Both the position numbers and the translations under genes were made by a program. 64,000 bases of DNA from a halophilic archaeon (GTDB lineage: Archaea; Halobacteriota; Halobacteria; Halobacteriales; Haladaptataceae): NCBI GenBank assembly GCA_003298465.1, contig QNGA01000002.1:248001-312000 (forward strand), in the 5' to 3' direction. Positions 16,902-25,447 of this stretch are shown in pieces. The notes beneath the pieces are model-generated. The model was not told where the DNA came from, did not search any database, and worked only from the letters and a program-made list of their open reading frames with translations. Every line of letters begins with the position of its first letter. Position 1 is the first letter of the stretch.

Positions 16902-18887
16902 ATGACGATAGGAGTCTGTTACTTCCCCGAACACTGGCCCCGCGAACGCTGGGAGCGCGACGTCGAACAGATGGCCGAGGCGGGCGTCGAGTACGTCCGC
17001 ATGGCCGAGTTCTCGTGGGGGCGGGTCGAACCCGCCCGCGGCGAGTTCGACTTCGAGTGGCTCGACGCCGCCGTCGAACTCGTCGGCGGGTACGGCATGC
17101 AGGCGGTCCTCTGCACGCCGACGGCCACCCCGCCGAAGTGGCTCGTCGACGAACGGCCGGAGATACTGCAGGTCGACCGCGACGGCACCACCCGAAACTG
17201 GGGGAGCCGCCGCTTCACCTGCTTCAACTCCGACGCGTACCGGGAGGAGACCGAGCGAATCGTCCGGCGGTTCACGGAGCGCTACGCCGACGACCTCCGC
17301 GTGGTCGGGTGGCAGACCGACAACGAGTTCGGCTGTCACGACACCGTCCGGTGCTACTGCGACGACTGCGCCGCCGCCTTCCGCGACTGGCTCCGCGAGA
17401 AGTACGGGTCCGTCGCGGACCTGAACGCCGCGTGGGGGACCACGTTCTGGAGCCAGCAGTACGACTCGTTCGCGGCCGTCGAACCCCCTCGACCCACGCC
17501 GGCGGAACAGCACCCCTCGCGGCTGCTCGACTACTACCGCTTCGCCAGCGACAGCGTCGCCGAGTACAACCGCCTGCACGCCGACCTCGTCCGCGAGGCG
17601 AACGACGACTGGTTCGTCACCCACAACTTCATGGGTGACTTCGACGGTCTCGACGCCCACGCGCTGGCCGACGACCTCGACTTCCTCGCTTGGGACTCCT
17701 ACCCGACCGGGTTCGTGCAGGACCGCCGGCAGGGCGACCCCACCGCGGACGAACTCCGGGCCGGCGACCCCGACGAGGTCGGGATGAACCACGACCTCTA
17801 CCGCGGGCCGGAGACGCCGTTCTGGGTGATGGAACAGCAGCCGGGCGACGTGAACTGGCCGCCGCACGCTCCCCAGCCCGCCGACGGCGCGATGCGGCTC
17901 TGGGCGCACCACGCCGTCGCGCACGGAGCCGACGCCGTCCTCTACTTCCGGTGGCGGCGCTGCCGACAGGGGCAGGAGCAGTACCACGCCGGCCTCCGGA
18001 AGGCCGACGGGTCGCCCGACCGGGGCTACCGCGAGGCCGCGCGGGCCGCCGACGAACTGTTCGACCTCGACCCCGTCGACGCGCCCGTCGCCGTCCTGCA
18101 CGACTACGAGAACCTCTGGGCGACGGAGATACAGCCCCACTCGCCCGACTGGAACTACTGGGCGCACCTCCGGGCGTACTACGGGGCCGTCAGGCGGCAC
18201 GGCGTCCAGGCCGACGTCGTCCACCCGGACGCCGACCTCTCCGACTACGCCCTCATCGTCGCGCCCGCCCTCCACCTCGTCGACGAGTCGCGCGCCGCCG
18301 CGCTCGGGGAGTACGTCGCGGCCGGCGGTCGCGTCCTCTTCGGGGCCAGGACCGGCGCGAAAGCCCCCTCGAACAAGTTGCACGACGCGCCCGCCCCCGG
18401 TCCGCTGGCCGACCTCGTGGGTGCGACCGTCGACCAGCACGAGAGCCTCCCCGAACCGGTCGAGACGCGCGTCGAGTACGACGGCGTCTCGTACGACTAC
18501 CGGACCTGGGCGGAGTGGCTCGCTCCCGGCGACGCCCGCGTCGTCGCGACGCACGAGAGCGGCGTCGCCGACGGCCGGCCGGCGGTCGTCGAGCGCGACG
18601 TCGGCGACGGTGCGGCCACCTACTGCGGCGTCTGGCCGGAACCGGAACTGGCGGACGCGCTCGTCTCGGACGCCCTCGACGCGGCGGGCGTCGGGCGGAC
18701 GGGTCGCCTCCCAGAGTCGGTCAGGGTCGCCGAGCGCGACGGCTTCACCTGGGTCACCAACTTCGGCGACGACCCCGTCGACGTCGCCGTCCCCGACGGG
18801 ACGGAGTTCGTCGTCGGCGGTCCGACGGTCGACGGATTCGACGTCGCCGTCGTCGACGCCGCGCCGTCCGACCTCGACTGCTCCTGA
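16902..18887 (+). CDS. Beta-galactosidase, glycoside hydrolase family 42, 661 aa
   Basis: The start MTIGVCYFPEHWPRERWERD is the GH42 barrel opening. The acid/base is Glu142 in TDNEFGCH and the nucleophile Glu311 in FWVMEQQPGDVNW. Cys in FTCFN together with the CYCDDC cluster form the family's zinc site. The trimerisation and C-terminal beta domains follow at about residues 390-660. It cleaves beta-galactosides in the cytoplasm; halophilic GH42 enzymes are known from haloarchaea. It starts 16 nt after the alpha-galactosidase gene and is the last gene of the operon. Confidence 0.94.
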   Translation: MTIGVCYFPEHWPRERWERDVEQMAEAGVEYVRMAEFSWGRVEPARGEFDFEWLDAAVELVGGYGMQAVLCTPTATPPKWLVDERPEILQVDRDGTTRNWGSRRFTCFNSDAYREETERIVRRFTERYADDLRVVGWQTDNEFGCHDTVRCYCDDCAAAFRDWLREKYGSVADLNAAWGTTFWSQQYDSFAAVEPPRPTPAEQHPSRLLDYYRFASDSVAEYNRLHADLVREANDDWFVTHNFMGDFDGLDAHALADDLDFLAWDSYPTGFVQDRRQGDPTADELRAGDPDEVGMNHDLYRGPETPFWVMEQQPGDVNWPPHAPQPADGAMRLWAHHAVAHGADAVLYFRWRRCRQGQEQYHAGLRKADGSPDRGYREAARAADELFDLDPVDAPVAVLHDYENLWATEIQPHSPDWNYWAHLRAYYGAVRRHGVQADVVHPDADLSDYALIVAPALHLVDESRAAALGEYVAAGGRVLFGARTGAKAPSNKLHDAPAPGPLADLVGATVDQHESLPEPVETRVEYDGVSYDYRTWAEWLAPGDARVVATHESGVADGRPAVVERDVGDGAATYCGVWPEPELADALVSDALDAAGVGRTGRLPESVRVAERDGFTWVTNFGDDPVDVAVPDGTEFVVGGPTVDGFDVAVVDAAPSDLDCS

Positions 18888-18915
18888 CCACGGGGTAGTT
18901 CCCGCGACCGCGGTC

Positions 18916-18927
18916 ACAAATTTTAAT
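18916..18927 (+). promoter_or_regulatory. TATA element of the biotin operon
   Basis: CACAAATTTTAA lies about 26-30 nt before the GTG at 18953. That places the transcription start at the start codon, the usual leaderless arrangement in haloarchaea, and argues that bioB starts at 18953 rather than at the TTG nine bases earlier. Confidence 0.55.
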
Positions 18928-18952
18928 TGGCTCGTCAACCGGCTTGGCTAGC

Positions 18953-20065
18953 GTGGTTCACGAGACTGGAAACCGCACCGTCGACCGCGCCGTCGCTCGC
19001 GTCCTGGAGGGAGAGAACCTCGACCGACGCGACGGACTGGCGCTGATGGCCCAGCCGGTCGCGCCGCTCGCGGAGGGAGCGGACCACGTCCGGGCGCGAC
19101 TGGGCGACGGCACCGTCGACGCCTGCTCCATCGTCAACGCGAAGGCGGGCAACTGCGCGGAGGACTGCGGGTTCTGCGCCCAGTCTGTCCACTTCGACAC
19201 CGGCATCGACACCTACGGCTTTCTCGACCCGGAGGAGATTCTGGACGCGGCGAAACAGGCCGAACGCGACGGCGCACAGCGGTTCGGCATCGTCGTCGCG
19301 GAGAAGGGCGTGTCGAAGGAGAAACGTCCGGAGGAGTGGGCGGAGGTCCTCCGCGCCGTCCGCCTCGTCCGGGACGAGACCGACGTGGCGGTCGACGCTT
19401 CGCTCGGCATCCTCACGGAGGAGGAAGCCGACATCCTCGCGTCCGAGGGGGTCGACCACTACAATCACAACGTCGAGACATCGCCGCGCTTCTTCCCCGA
19501 AATCGTCTCGACGCACTCGTTCGAGGACAGGGTGCGAACGCTCGAGATAGCGAAGGAAGCCGGCATGGACCTCTGTGCCGGCGTCATCCTCGGCATGGGC
19601 GAGTCGCCGACCGACCGCGTCGACGCCGCCGTCGCGCTCCAGGACGTGGGCGTCTCCTCGCTGCCCGTGAACGTCCTGAACCCCGTCGAGGGGACGGCGC
19701 TGGGCGACCGCGACGAGGCGCTCATCTCCACCGAGGAGACGGTCAAGACCATCGCGGTGTACCGGTTGCTCCACCCCCACGCGCGGGTCCGCCTGACCGG
19801 CGGTCGGGAGGTCAACTTCGCCGACGGCGAGGAGCACCTCCCCTTCGAGGCGGGAGCCGACGGCGTCCTCACGGGCGACTACCTGACGACGGAGGGCCAG
19901 TCGCCCGCCGAGGACGTCCGGATGATAGAACGGGCCGGTCTGGAGCCGAACACGGCCGTCAACGACTTCGACCCGGCGGAACTGAAATCGCGCGCCGACG
20001 GGACGGACGACGCCGACGCGGCGGTCGGCGCGACCGCGAGCAGTACGGAATCGACGAACGACTGA
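18953..20065 (+). CDS. bioB: Biotin synthase, 370 aa
   Basis: This radical-SAM enzyme inserts sulfur into dethiobiotin, the last step of biotin synthesis. The CxxxCxxC cluster motif is at residues 68-75 (GNCAEDCGFCAQSVH), and BioB features such as YNHNVETSPRFFPEI, GMGESPTDR and RLTGGREVNF follow. The GTG start gives VVHETGNRTVDRAVARVLEG, which matches haloarchaeal BioB N-termini, and sits a leaderless distance from the TATA element. The C-terminal 25 residues are a low-complexity acidic tail. It is the first gene of bioB-bioU-bioF-bioD. Confidence 0.93.
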   Translation: MVHETGNRTVDRAVARVLEGENLDRRDGLALMAQPVAPLAEGADHVRARLGDGTVDACSIVNAKAGNCAEDCGFCAQSVHFDTGIDTYGFLDPEEILDAAKQAERDGAQRFGIVVAEKGVSKEKRPEEWAEVLRAVRLVRDETDVAVDASLGILTEEEADILASEGVDHYNHNVETSPRFFPEIVSTHSFEDRVRTLEIAKEAGMDLCAGVILGMGESPTDRVDAAVALQDVGVSSLPVNVLNPVEGTALGDRDEALISTEETVKTIAVYRLLHPHARVRLTGGREVNFADGEEHLPFEAGADGVLTGDYLTTEGQSPAEDVRMIERAGLEPNTAVNDFDPAELKSRADGTDDADAAVGATASSTESTND

Positions 20066-20081
20066 CCAGGATACGACACCA

Positions 20082-21125
20082 ATGCAAGACATCACGTTCG
20101 CCGTTCTCGGCACCGGTGGTATCGGACGCAGAGCGCTCGAAGTCTCCGCGGACAAGGACGAACTGACGCCGGTCGCGGCGTGCGACCGCCACGGGGTCGC
20201 CGTCGACCGCGACGGCCTCGACGTGGACGAACTGCTCGCCGCCACGGAGGGGAACGTCGCCGGCGACGGCGGGACCGCCACCGCCGACGCCGGCGGGACC
20301 AAGGAACACGGCGCGGAGAGCGGCGTCGTCGCCTCGGCGCAGGCGACGCCCACGGAGACGCCCATCGACGACGTCATCGCCGAACGCGAGGCCGTCGACG
20401 CGGTGCTCGTCGCGCTCCCGAACCTCGAACACGACTTCATCCCGCGGGTCGCGGAGCGCTTCGCCGACGCCGGCTACGAGGGCGTCCTCGTCGACGTGCT
20501 GAAGCGGTCCCGCGTCATCGGAATGCTCGACGACCGCGAGGAGACGCTCCGGGAGTCGGGCATCACCTTCGTCTGCGGCGCGGGAGCGACGCCCGGGTTC
20601 CTCACCGGCGCGGCGGCGCTCGCCGCCCAGTCGTTCGTCGAGGTCGAGTCGGTCGACATCCGGTGGGGCGTCGGTCTCGAGTCCGGTTACGAGGACAACC
20701 GCGGCACCGTCCGGGAGGACATCGCCCACCTCGACGGCTACGACGTCGAAACGGCGCGCAACCTCACCGACGCGGAGATAGAGGAGATAATCGACGCCAA
20801 CGACGGCGTCCTGGAGTTCGAGGACATGGAGCACGCCGACGACGTCCTCCTGGAACGCGCCGGCATCTGCGACGCCGAGGACGTCACCGTGGGCGGGGTC
20901 CTCGACCTCCGGAACGACGAGAAACCGACGACGACGACCGTCGCGGTGACCGGCCGGACGTTCGACGGCGAGGTCGGGACGAACACGTTCGAACTCGACG
21001 ACGACACGAGCATGGAGGCCAACGTCAACGGTCCCGCGCTGGGCTACCTGAAGGCCGCAGTCAGGCGCAACCGGACCGGCGACTACGGCGTCTACGGACC
21101 CGCCGAACTCATGCCCGGGTTCTGA
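20082..21125 (+). CDS. bioU: BioU-type oxidoreductase replacing BioA, 347 aa
   Basis: The N-terminal FAVLGTGGIGRRALE is a Rossmann NAD(P)-binding motif, and the protein is of the saccharopine/homoserine-dehydrogenase-like group. It lies between bioB and bioF, where bioA would be expected; no bioA is visible. BioU, first shown in cyanobacteria and with haloarchaeal homologues, makes diaminopelargonate from 8-amino-7-oxononanoate by donating its own lysine amino group and is thus a single-turnover enzyme. The conserved GVLVDVLKRSRVIGM segment offers Lys141 as the candidate donor. A low-complexity insert at about residues 53-92 would account for the shift from Lys124 in the cyanobacterial enzyme. 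The lysine assignment is inference from position. Confidence 0.78.
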   Translation: MQDITFAVLGTGGIGRRALEVSADKDELTPVAACDRHGVAVDRDGLDVDELLAATEGNVAGDGGTATADAGGTKEHGAESGVVASAQATPTETPIDDVIAEREAVDAVLVALPNLEHDFIPRVAERFADAGYEGVLVDVLKRSRVIGMLDDREETLRESGITFVCGAGATPGFLTGAAALAAQSFVEVESVDIRWGVGLESGYEDNRGTVREDIAHLDGYDVETARNLTDAEIEEIIDANDGVLEFEDMEHADDVLLERAGICDAEDVTVGGVLDLRNDEKPTTTTVAVTGRTFDGEVGTNTFELDDDTSMEANVNGPALGYLKAAVRRNRTGDYGVYGPAELMPGF

Positions 21126-21128
21126 GCC

Positions 21129-22355
21129 GTGCCGGACGAACGCACCGAGCGCCGCCGCGGGTTCGACCTCGCGGCGCGCCTTCGGACGCGCGAACGCCGG
21201 GGCCTCCGCCGTGACCTCCGGCCCGTCGAGTCGGTCGAACCGCGGACGCGGGCGGCACCCGACCCCGGCGGCGACGCCCCGGCGTTCGACGTCGAGGGGA
21301 GCGACGACCTGCGCGTGTTCGCGGCCAACGACTACCTCGGACTGGCGGGCGACGACCGCCTGGCCGACGCGGCCGCCGACGCCGCGGCCGACGTGGGGGT
21401 CGGAGCCGGGACCAGCCGACTGGTCTCCGGCGACACCGTCGCACACCGCCGGCTGGAGCGGGCGCTGGCGGACGCCAAGGGAGCGGAGCGAGCGCTCGCG
21501 TTCTCCTCGGGCTACGCCGCCAACGTCGGCACCATCGCGGCGCTCGACCCGGACGTCGTCTTCTCCGACGAACTCAATCACGCCTCCATCGTCGACGGCT
21601 GTCGTCTCTCCGACGCCGACGTCGAGATCTACGACCACTGCGACGGGGACGCCCTCCGGACCGCGATGGCGCGGCGGGCGCGCGACTCGGCGACCGACGA
21701 GTCGTGGCTGGTGGTGACCGACTCGGTGTTCAGCATGGACGGCGACGTCGCACCGCTCGACGACGTCTGCGCGGCGGCCGAACGCCACGGCGCGTGGGTG
21801 ATGGTCGACGAGGCGCACGCGACGGGCGTCTACCCCGGCGGCGTCGTGGGAGAGCGAGGGCTCGAAGACCGCGTGCAGGTCCAGTTGGGGACGCTCTCGA
21901 AGGCGCTCGGGACGCAGGGCGGGTTCGTCGCCGGCTCCGAGACGCTGGTCGAGCATCTGGTCAACGCCGCCCGGTCGTTCGTCTTCTCGACGGGGCTGGC
22001 ACCGCCGGCGGCCGCCGCCGCCCGCGAGGGCCTGCGCATCGCACGGGAGACCGGCCGCCGCGACCGCCTCCACCGGAACGCGGCGGCCCTCCGCGACGGT
22101 CTCACCGAGCGCGGCTTCGAGGTGCTCGGGGAGACGCACGTCCTCCCGGTGCTCGTGGGCGACCGCGCCGACGCGGTCGCGCTCGCCGACGCGCTCCGCT
22201 CGCGGGGCGTCCTCGCACCCGCCATCCGACCGCCGACGGTCCCGGCGGACGCGTGTCGGATACGGGTCGCGCCGACGGCGACCCACGACGAGGCGGCGCT
22301 CGACGCGTGTCTCGACGCCTTCGAATCCGCCGGGAAGGAGGTCGGACTGCCGTGA
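21129..22355 (+). CDS. bioF: 8-amino-7-oxononanoate synthase, 408 aa
   Basis: This PLP-dependent alpha-oxoamine synthase condenses pimeloyl thioester with alanine. It shows FAANDYLGLAGD, the GTSRLVSGDTVAHRRLERAL substrate loop, WVMVDEAHATG and the PLP lysine Lys258 in TLSKALGTQGGF. GTG at 21129 is three bases after the bioU stop. The first 40 residues are Arg-rich and variable. It supplies the substrate of BioU. No pimeloyl-CoA synthetase or BioC/BioH equivalent is seen here, so the pimeloyl source lies elsewhere. Confidence 0.93.
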   Translation: MPDERTERRRGFDLAARLRTRERRGLRRDLRPVESVEPRTRAAPDPGGDAPAFDVEGSDDLRVFAANDYLGLAGDDRLADAAADAAADVGVGAGTSRLVSGDTVAHRRLERALADAKGAERALAFSSGYAANVGTIAALDPDVVFSDELNHASIVDGCRLSDADVEIYDHCDGDALRTAMARRARDSATDESWLVVTDSVFSMDGDVAPLDDVCAAAERHGAWVMVDEAHATGVYPGGVVGERGLEDRVQVQLGTLSKALGTQGGFVAGSETLVEHLVNAARSFVFSTGLAPPAAAAAREGLRIARETGRRDRLHRNAAALRDGLTERGFEVLGETHVLPVLVGDRADAVALADALRSRGVLAPAIRPPTVPADACRIRVAPTATHDEAALDACLDAFESAGKEVGLP

Positions 22356-23023
22356 CCCGGTCCGGACTCGCCGTCCTCGGCACCGGTACCGGCGTCGGCA
22401 AGACCGTGGTGACGGCGGGAGTCGTCGGGCGACTCCGAGAGCGGGGTCGCGCGGCGGTCGCAATCAAACCGGTCCAGACGGGGTATCCCCCGGACGACGA
22501 CGCCGGCGTCGTGCAGGACGCCTGCGGCACGGAGTCGGCGGGCGTCTGCCTCCGGCGGCTCGAACCCCCGCTCGCGCCCGCCGTCGCCGCCGAGGAGGAA
22601 GGCGTCGAGCTCTCCTACGACGAACTCCTGGACGACTGCGAGCGCGAACTCGCCGCGGCCGACCCCGGCGTCGTCGAGGGCGTCGGCGGTCTCCGGGTGC
22701 CGCTCGCCGACGACCGGGAGGTGGTCGACCTCGTCGCCGACCTCGACCTGTCGGCACTGGTCGTCGCCCGCTCCGGACTGGGAACGCTGAACCACAGCGC
22801 GCTGACGGTCGAGGCGCTGGACCGCCGCGGCGTCGACGTTCTCGCCGTCGTGCTCAACGACTACGCGGGCGCGACGCTCGCCGAGCGGACCAACCCGCGC
22901 GCGCTCGACGCCATGGTCGACCCGCCGGTGTACCGGCTTCCCGAACTCGCGCTCGAACGGCCGGCCGACGCCGTGACGGCGGTCCGGGACCACCTGCCCG
23001 TCGGTCCACTCGCCGACGGGTAG
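22352..23023 (+). CDS. bioD: Dethiobiotin synthetase, 223 aa
   Basis: This P-loop ligase closes the ureido ring of dethiobiotin using CO2 and ATP. It has the BioD start LAVLGTGTGVGKTVVTAG (Walker A), the AIKPVQTGYPP substrate loop and VEGVGGLRVPLAD. The GTG at 22352 overlaps the bioF stop (GTGA), so the two are translationally coupled. It is the last gene of the biotin operon, and the next gene is convergent on the minus strand. Confidence 0.92.
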   Translation: MTRSGLAVLGTGTGVGKTVVTAGVVGRLRERGRAAVAIKPVQTGYPPDDDAGVVQDACGTESAGVCLRRLEPPLAPAVAAEEEGVELSYDELLDDCERELAAADPGVVEGVGGLRVPLADDREVVDLVADLDLSALVVARSGLGTLNHSALTVEALDRRGVDVLAVVLNDYAGATLAERTNPRALDAMVDPPVYRLPELALERPADAVTAVRDHLPVGPLADG

Positions 23024-23083
23024 GTCCTCGTCCCCCTCGCGCTCGTCGCGTTCCCGGCGAGGCCGCCGCCGCAGCCGTCTGCG

Positions 23084-24322
23084 CTACCGGTCCAGCACCA
23101 GCAGCAGTCCGCCCGCGATCCAGAGGACGACGGCGACCAGCGTCGCGAGGACGTGGAGCTCCGAGACCCAGAAGGGAAGGACGACGACGTGGCGAGCGCC
23201 GGTGAGGAGCGGCGTCAGTACCGGAACGTCCAGGTTCCGGTCGCCGACGACCTCGTTCCCCTCGGTTACGTACGGGTCGCCGGCCGACTCGCCGTACGGG
23301 ACTCTGTCGGCCTCGTACGGCAGCCCCGGAACGTCGTAGCTACGGACGACGCTGCCGTTCCGGGTTATCTCGACGACGCGGTCGTTCCGACTGTCGGTGA
23401 TGAGCGTGTTGCCGTTGGGGAGTCGGTCGGCGTCACGCGGCCAGTCGAGCGAGATGTCGCCGACCTCGTAGACCGTCCACGCCACCTCCCAGCGGCCCGT
23501 CGACTCGTTGCGGTGCAGTTCGACGACCCGGTCGTTCTCGGAGTCCGCCACGACCACCGCACCGTCCCCGAGCCAGTGTGGGTTGTGCTGGTGGTCGAGA
23601 ATCGTCGGGTCGCGGTCCTCGTTTATCACTTCGACCACGCCCTCTCCGCGTTCGAGAATCAGGAGCTGGTTCGTGTTCCTGACCGAGACGAGGTACCGAC
23701 CGTCGCCGATGCGGTCCACGTCGTTGATGTGGAGCCAGTCGGTCCTCGTGGGGTCGGGCGGCGCGTCGTACCGCTGGCTGGCGTTCCAGACCCACGTCTT
23801 CTCGCCGGTCGAGAGGTTGTACGTGAAGATGCTCTCGTACTCCATGTCCGCGACGAGGAGTTCCCCCGAGGGGAGCAGTTCGGCGTCGTGAACCTCGCTG
23901 TCCTTCCGGGTCCGGACGGGATAGCTCCACTCGCTCGTAATCTCCTCCCCGTCCTCGGCTCCCGGGTCGATGAACCGAACGCCGGTACGCTTGCAGGGCG
24001 GCTCGTACGGGCCGCACCGTCTGTACTTGTCGGCGAAGGTCGCCAACACCGTTCCGTTGTCTAGGTGTGACACGTCCTGGTAGCTGATCGCGTCCTCGAC
24101 GCTCCACCGCACGGTCCCGTTGTTGTCCAGCGACGTGACGTTGCCACCCCATCCCGGCCCCTGGACGCCGACGAGCGTGGTGGTGTTCTCGTTCGTTCGG
24201 TCCTCTATCCGGTCCACGTCCGGAGCGAGGGCCCAGCTCGCCCCGAACGTCGAGCCGACGATCAGAACGCCGACGAGGACGAGCAAGAGCCCGCGTCGCG
24301 AAAGGTTACCGTCGCCTCTCAT
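23084..24322 (-). CDS. Arylsulfotransferase-like beta-propeller membrane protein, 412 aa
   Basis: A signal anchor (LLLVLVGVLIVGSTFGASWAL) precedes an extracellular domain of about 330 residues with repeated blades (VSHLDNGTVLATFAD, DAELLPSGELLVADMEY, DADRLPNGNTLITDSRNDRV), the pattern of arylsulfotransferase-type propellers. A second helix closes the C-terminus (LATLVAVVLWIAGGLLLVL). Many N-x-S/T sites fit a glycosylated surface protein. Whether it transfers sulfate is not shown; it may only share the fold. The ATG at 24322 is chosen because GAGGTG precedes it; the frame also opens with GTG at 24334. It lies at the end of a chain of three overlapping mini-ORFs made by 23-bp tandem repeats. 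Confidence 0.75.
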   Translation of the reverse strand: MRGDGNLSRRGLLLVLVGVLIVGSTFGASWALAPDVDRIEDRTNENTTTLVGVQGPGWGGNVTSLDNNGTVRWSVEDAISYQDVSHLDNGTVLATFADKYRRCGPYEPPCKRTGVRFIDPGAEDGEEITSEWSYPVRTRKDSEVHDAELLPSGELLVADMEYESIFTYNLSTGEKTWVWNASQRYDAPPDPTRTDWLHINDVDRIGDGRYLVSVRNTNQLLILERGEGVVEVINEDRDPTILDHQHNPHWLGDGAVVVADSENDRVVELHRNESTGRWEVAWTVYEVGDISLDWPRDADRLPNGNTLITDSRNDRVVEITRNGSVVRSYDVPGLPYEADRVPYGESAGDPYVTEGNEVVGDRNLDVPVLTPLLTGARHVVVLPFWVSELHVLATLVAVVLWIAGGLLLVLDR

Positions 24323-24386
24323 TCGACCATCCACCTCATCCTCATTCGACCGTCCCCCTCACCCTCATTCGACTGCCCCCTTCATG
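24318..24386 (-). repeat. Three 23-bp tandem repeats carrying start/stop overlaps
   Basis: Imperfect copies lie at 24318-24340, 24341-24363 and 24364-24386 (plus-strand consensus begins CTCATTCGAC). On the minus strand each copy ends in GTCGAATGAG, which joins a stop (TGA) to a start (ATG). They lie directly before the arylsulfotransferase-like gene, and the last copy includes its start codon. Confidence 0.85.
24319..24385 (-). other. Chain of three mini-ORFs leading into the sulfotransferase-like gene
   Basis: On the minus strand, 24385-24365 reads MKGAVE and stop, 24368-24342 reads MRVRGTVE and stop, and 24345-24319 reads MRMRWMVE and stop. Each ATG overlaps the previous TGA as ATGA, and the last TGA overlaps the ATG of the main gene at 24322. 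A BRE/TATA-like CCGAAAGTTATCC (24411-24399) would place transcription start near the first mini-ORF. They are probably too short to be functional proteins, but may set translation of the main gene by termination-reinitiation. Confidence 0.5.
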
Positions 24387-24583
24387 CTGAAGCTCGGATA
24401 ACTTTCGGTTCGAAGGCGGCCACGCAATTATCCTTTCCGGCCGTCGGACGACGAACGGTCGGGGACGACGCCGGCGCCGCGGTCCGACCGGCGGTGACGA
24501 CCGCCGAGAGAGGGAGCGGACCGGAGAGGCGTCGACGGTAGCGGCCCCGACACTCACTTACAGGTGGCCGTCGATGGGGCGAC

Positions 24584-25183
24584 ATGGACAGACGGGGGTT
24601 TCTGGCGGCCTGCGGGGCCGCCGTCACGACCAGCATTGCCGGATGTCAGGCGCCCGCACCCGGGGGGACGACGAACGGTGGCGGGACCACGACCGACGGA
24701 GCGACCACCGGAGGCGGGACCGCGACCGGTGGCACTCAGACGACCGGGACCGGAGGGGCGGGAGGAGCGCCGAACAGCGTCGACATGGTGACCCAGGGAA
24801 GCGACTACTACTTCGACCCCATCGGCCTCTTCGTGGAACCGGGCGAGACCATCTCGTTCGTCATCGACTCGGGTGCCCACTCCTCGGTGGCCTATGCGAG
24901 CAGCCTCGACGCGGCCGAAACCACGCGGATTCCCGAGGGAGCCGAACCGTGGGACAGCGGGGTTCTCAGCGAACAGGGCGCGTCGTTCGACCACACCTTC
25001 CAGACGACGGGCACGTACGACTACTTCTGTCTCCCGCACAAGACGCTGGGAATGGTCGGCCGCCTCGTCGTCGGCGAACCCGGCGGGCCCGCGGAGGGAA
25101 GCATGCCGCCCGACGGCGACGTGCCGGCAAGCGGCGCCATCGTCGAACGGGGAGCCATCTCGTACGACAAGTTCACCGGCTGA
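24584..25183 (+). CDS. Halocyanin-like cupredoxin lipoprotein, 199 aa
   Basis: A Tat signal (MDRRGFLAACGAAVTTSIAG) with lipobox Cys21 is followed by a Gly/Thr-rich linker of about 40 residues and a plastocyanin-like domain. The type 1 copper ligands are visible as His99 (SGAHSSV) and Cys149, His152 and Met157 in YFCLPHKTLGMVG, the Cys-x2-His-x4-Met spacing of halocyanins and amicyanin. It should be a membrane-tethered electron carrier on the outer face. The tail after residue 165 is Gly/Pro-rich. It is divergent from the arylsulfotransferase-like gene and shares the intergenic region. Confidence 0.9.
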   Translation: MDRRGFLAACGAAVTTSIAGCQAPAPGGTTNGGGTTTDGATTGGGTATGGTQTTGTGGAGGAPNSVDMVTQGSDYYFDPIGLFVEPGETISFVIDSGAHSSVAYASSLDAAETTRIPEGAEPWDSGVLSEQGASFDHTFQTTGTYDYFCLPHKTLGMVGRLVVGEPGGPAEGSMPPDGDVPASGAIVERGAISYDKFTG

Positions 25184-25321
25184 TTCGTCTGGCAGGGGTC
25201 TCGCCGAGCGTTCCGGGCGGCGCCCGTCGCCCTCCAGGGTCTCCAACGGGGGAGTAAGCGGTGATTTCGCGGATTCAGCCGGGTCGTAACTAATTGGAAG
25301 TGGGTCGGGCGGATAGTTACG

Positions 25322-25447
25322 ATGTCGGAGAGAGACGAATCGACGGGTCGGTCGACAAAACTGTTCCGCGAGCGCCACCGAAACGTCGGGGGCGAGCCGG
25401 ACCGCGACGGCGTCGTCGCGCCGAGGACCGGTCATGCGGAGCGGTAG
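25322..25447 (+). CDS. Possible 41-aa protein overlapping the NodB-like gene start
   Basis: An ATG at 25322 opens 41 codons (MSERDESTGRSTKLFRERHR at the N-terminus) and ends with TAG at 25445-25447, 14 bases inside the next gene. Composition is charged and third positions are GC-rich. No homologue is recognised. It could be a short coupled leader protein of the lipoprotein gene, or chance in this GC-rich context. Confidence 0.25.
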   Translation: MSERDESTGRSTKLFRERHRNVGGEPDRDGVVAPRTGHAER

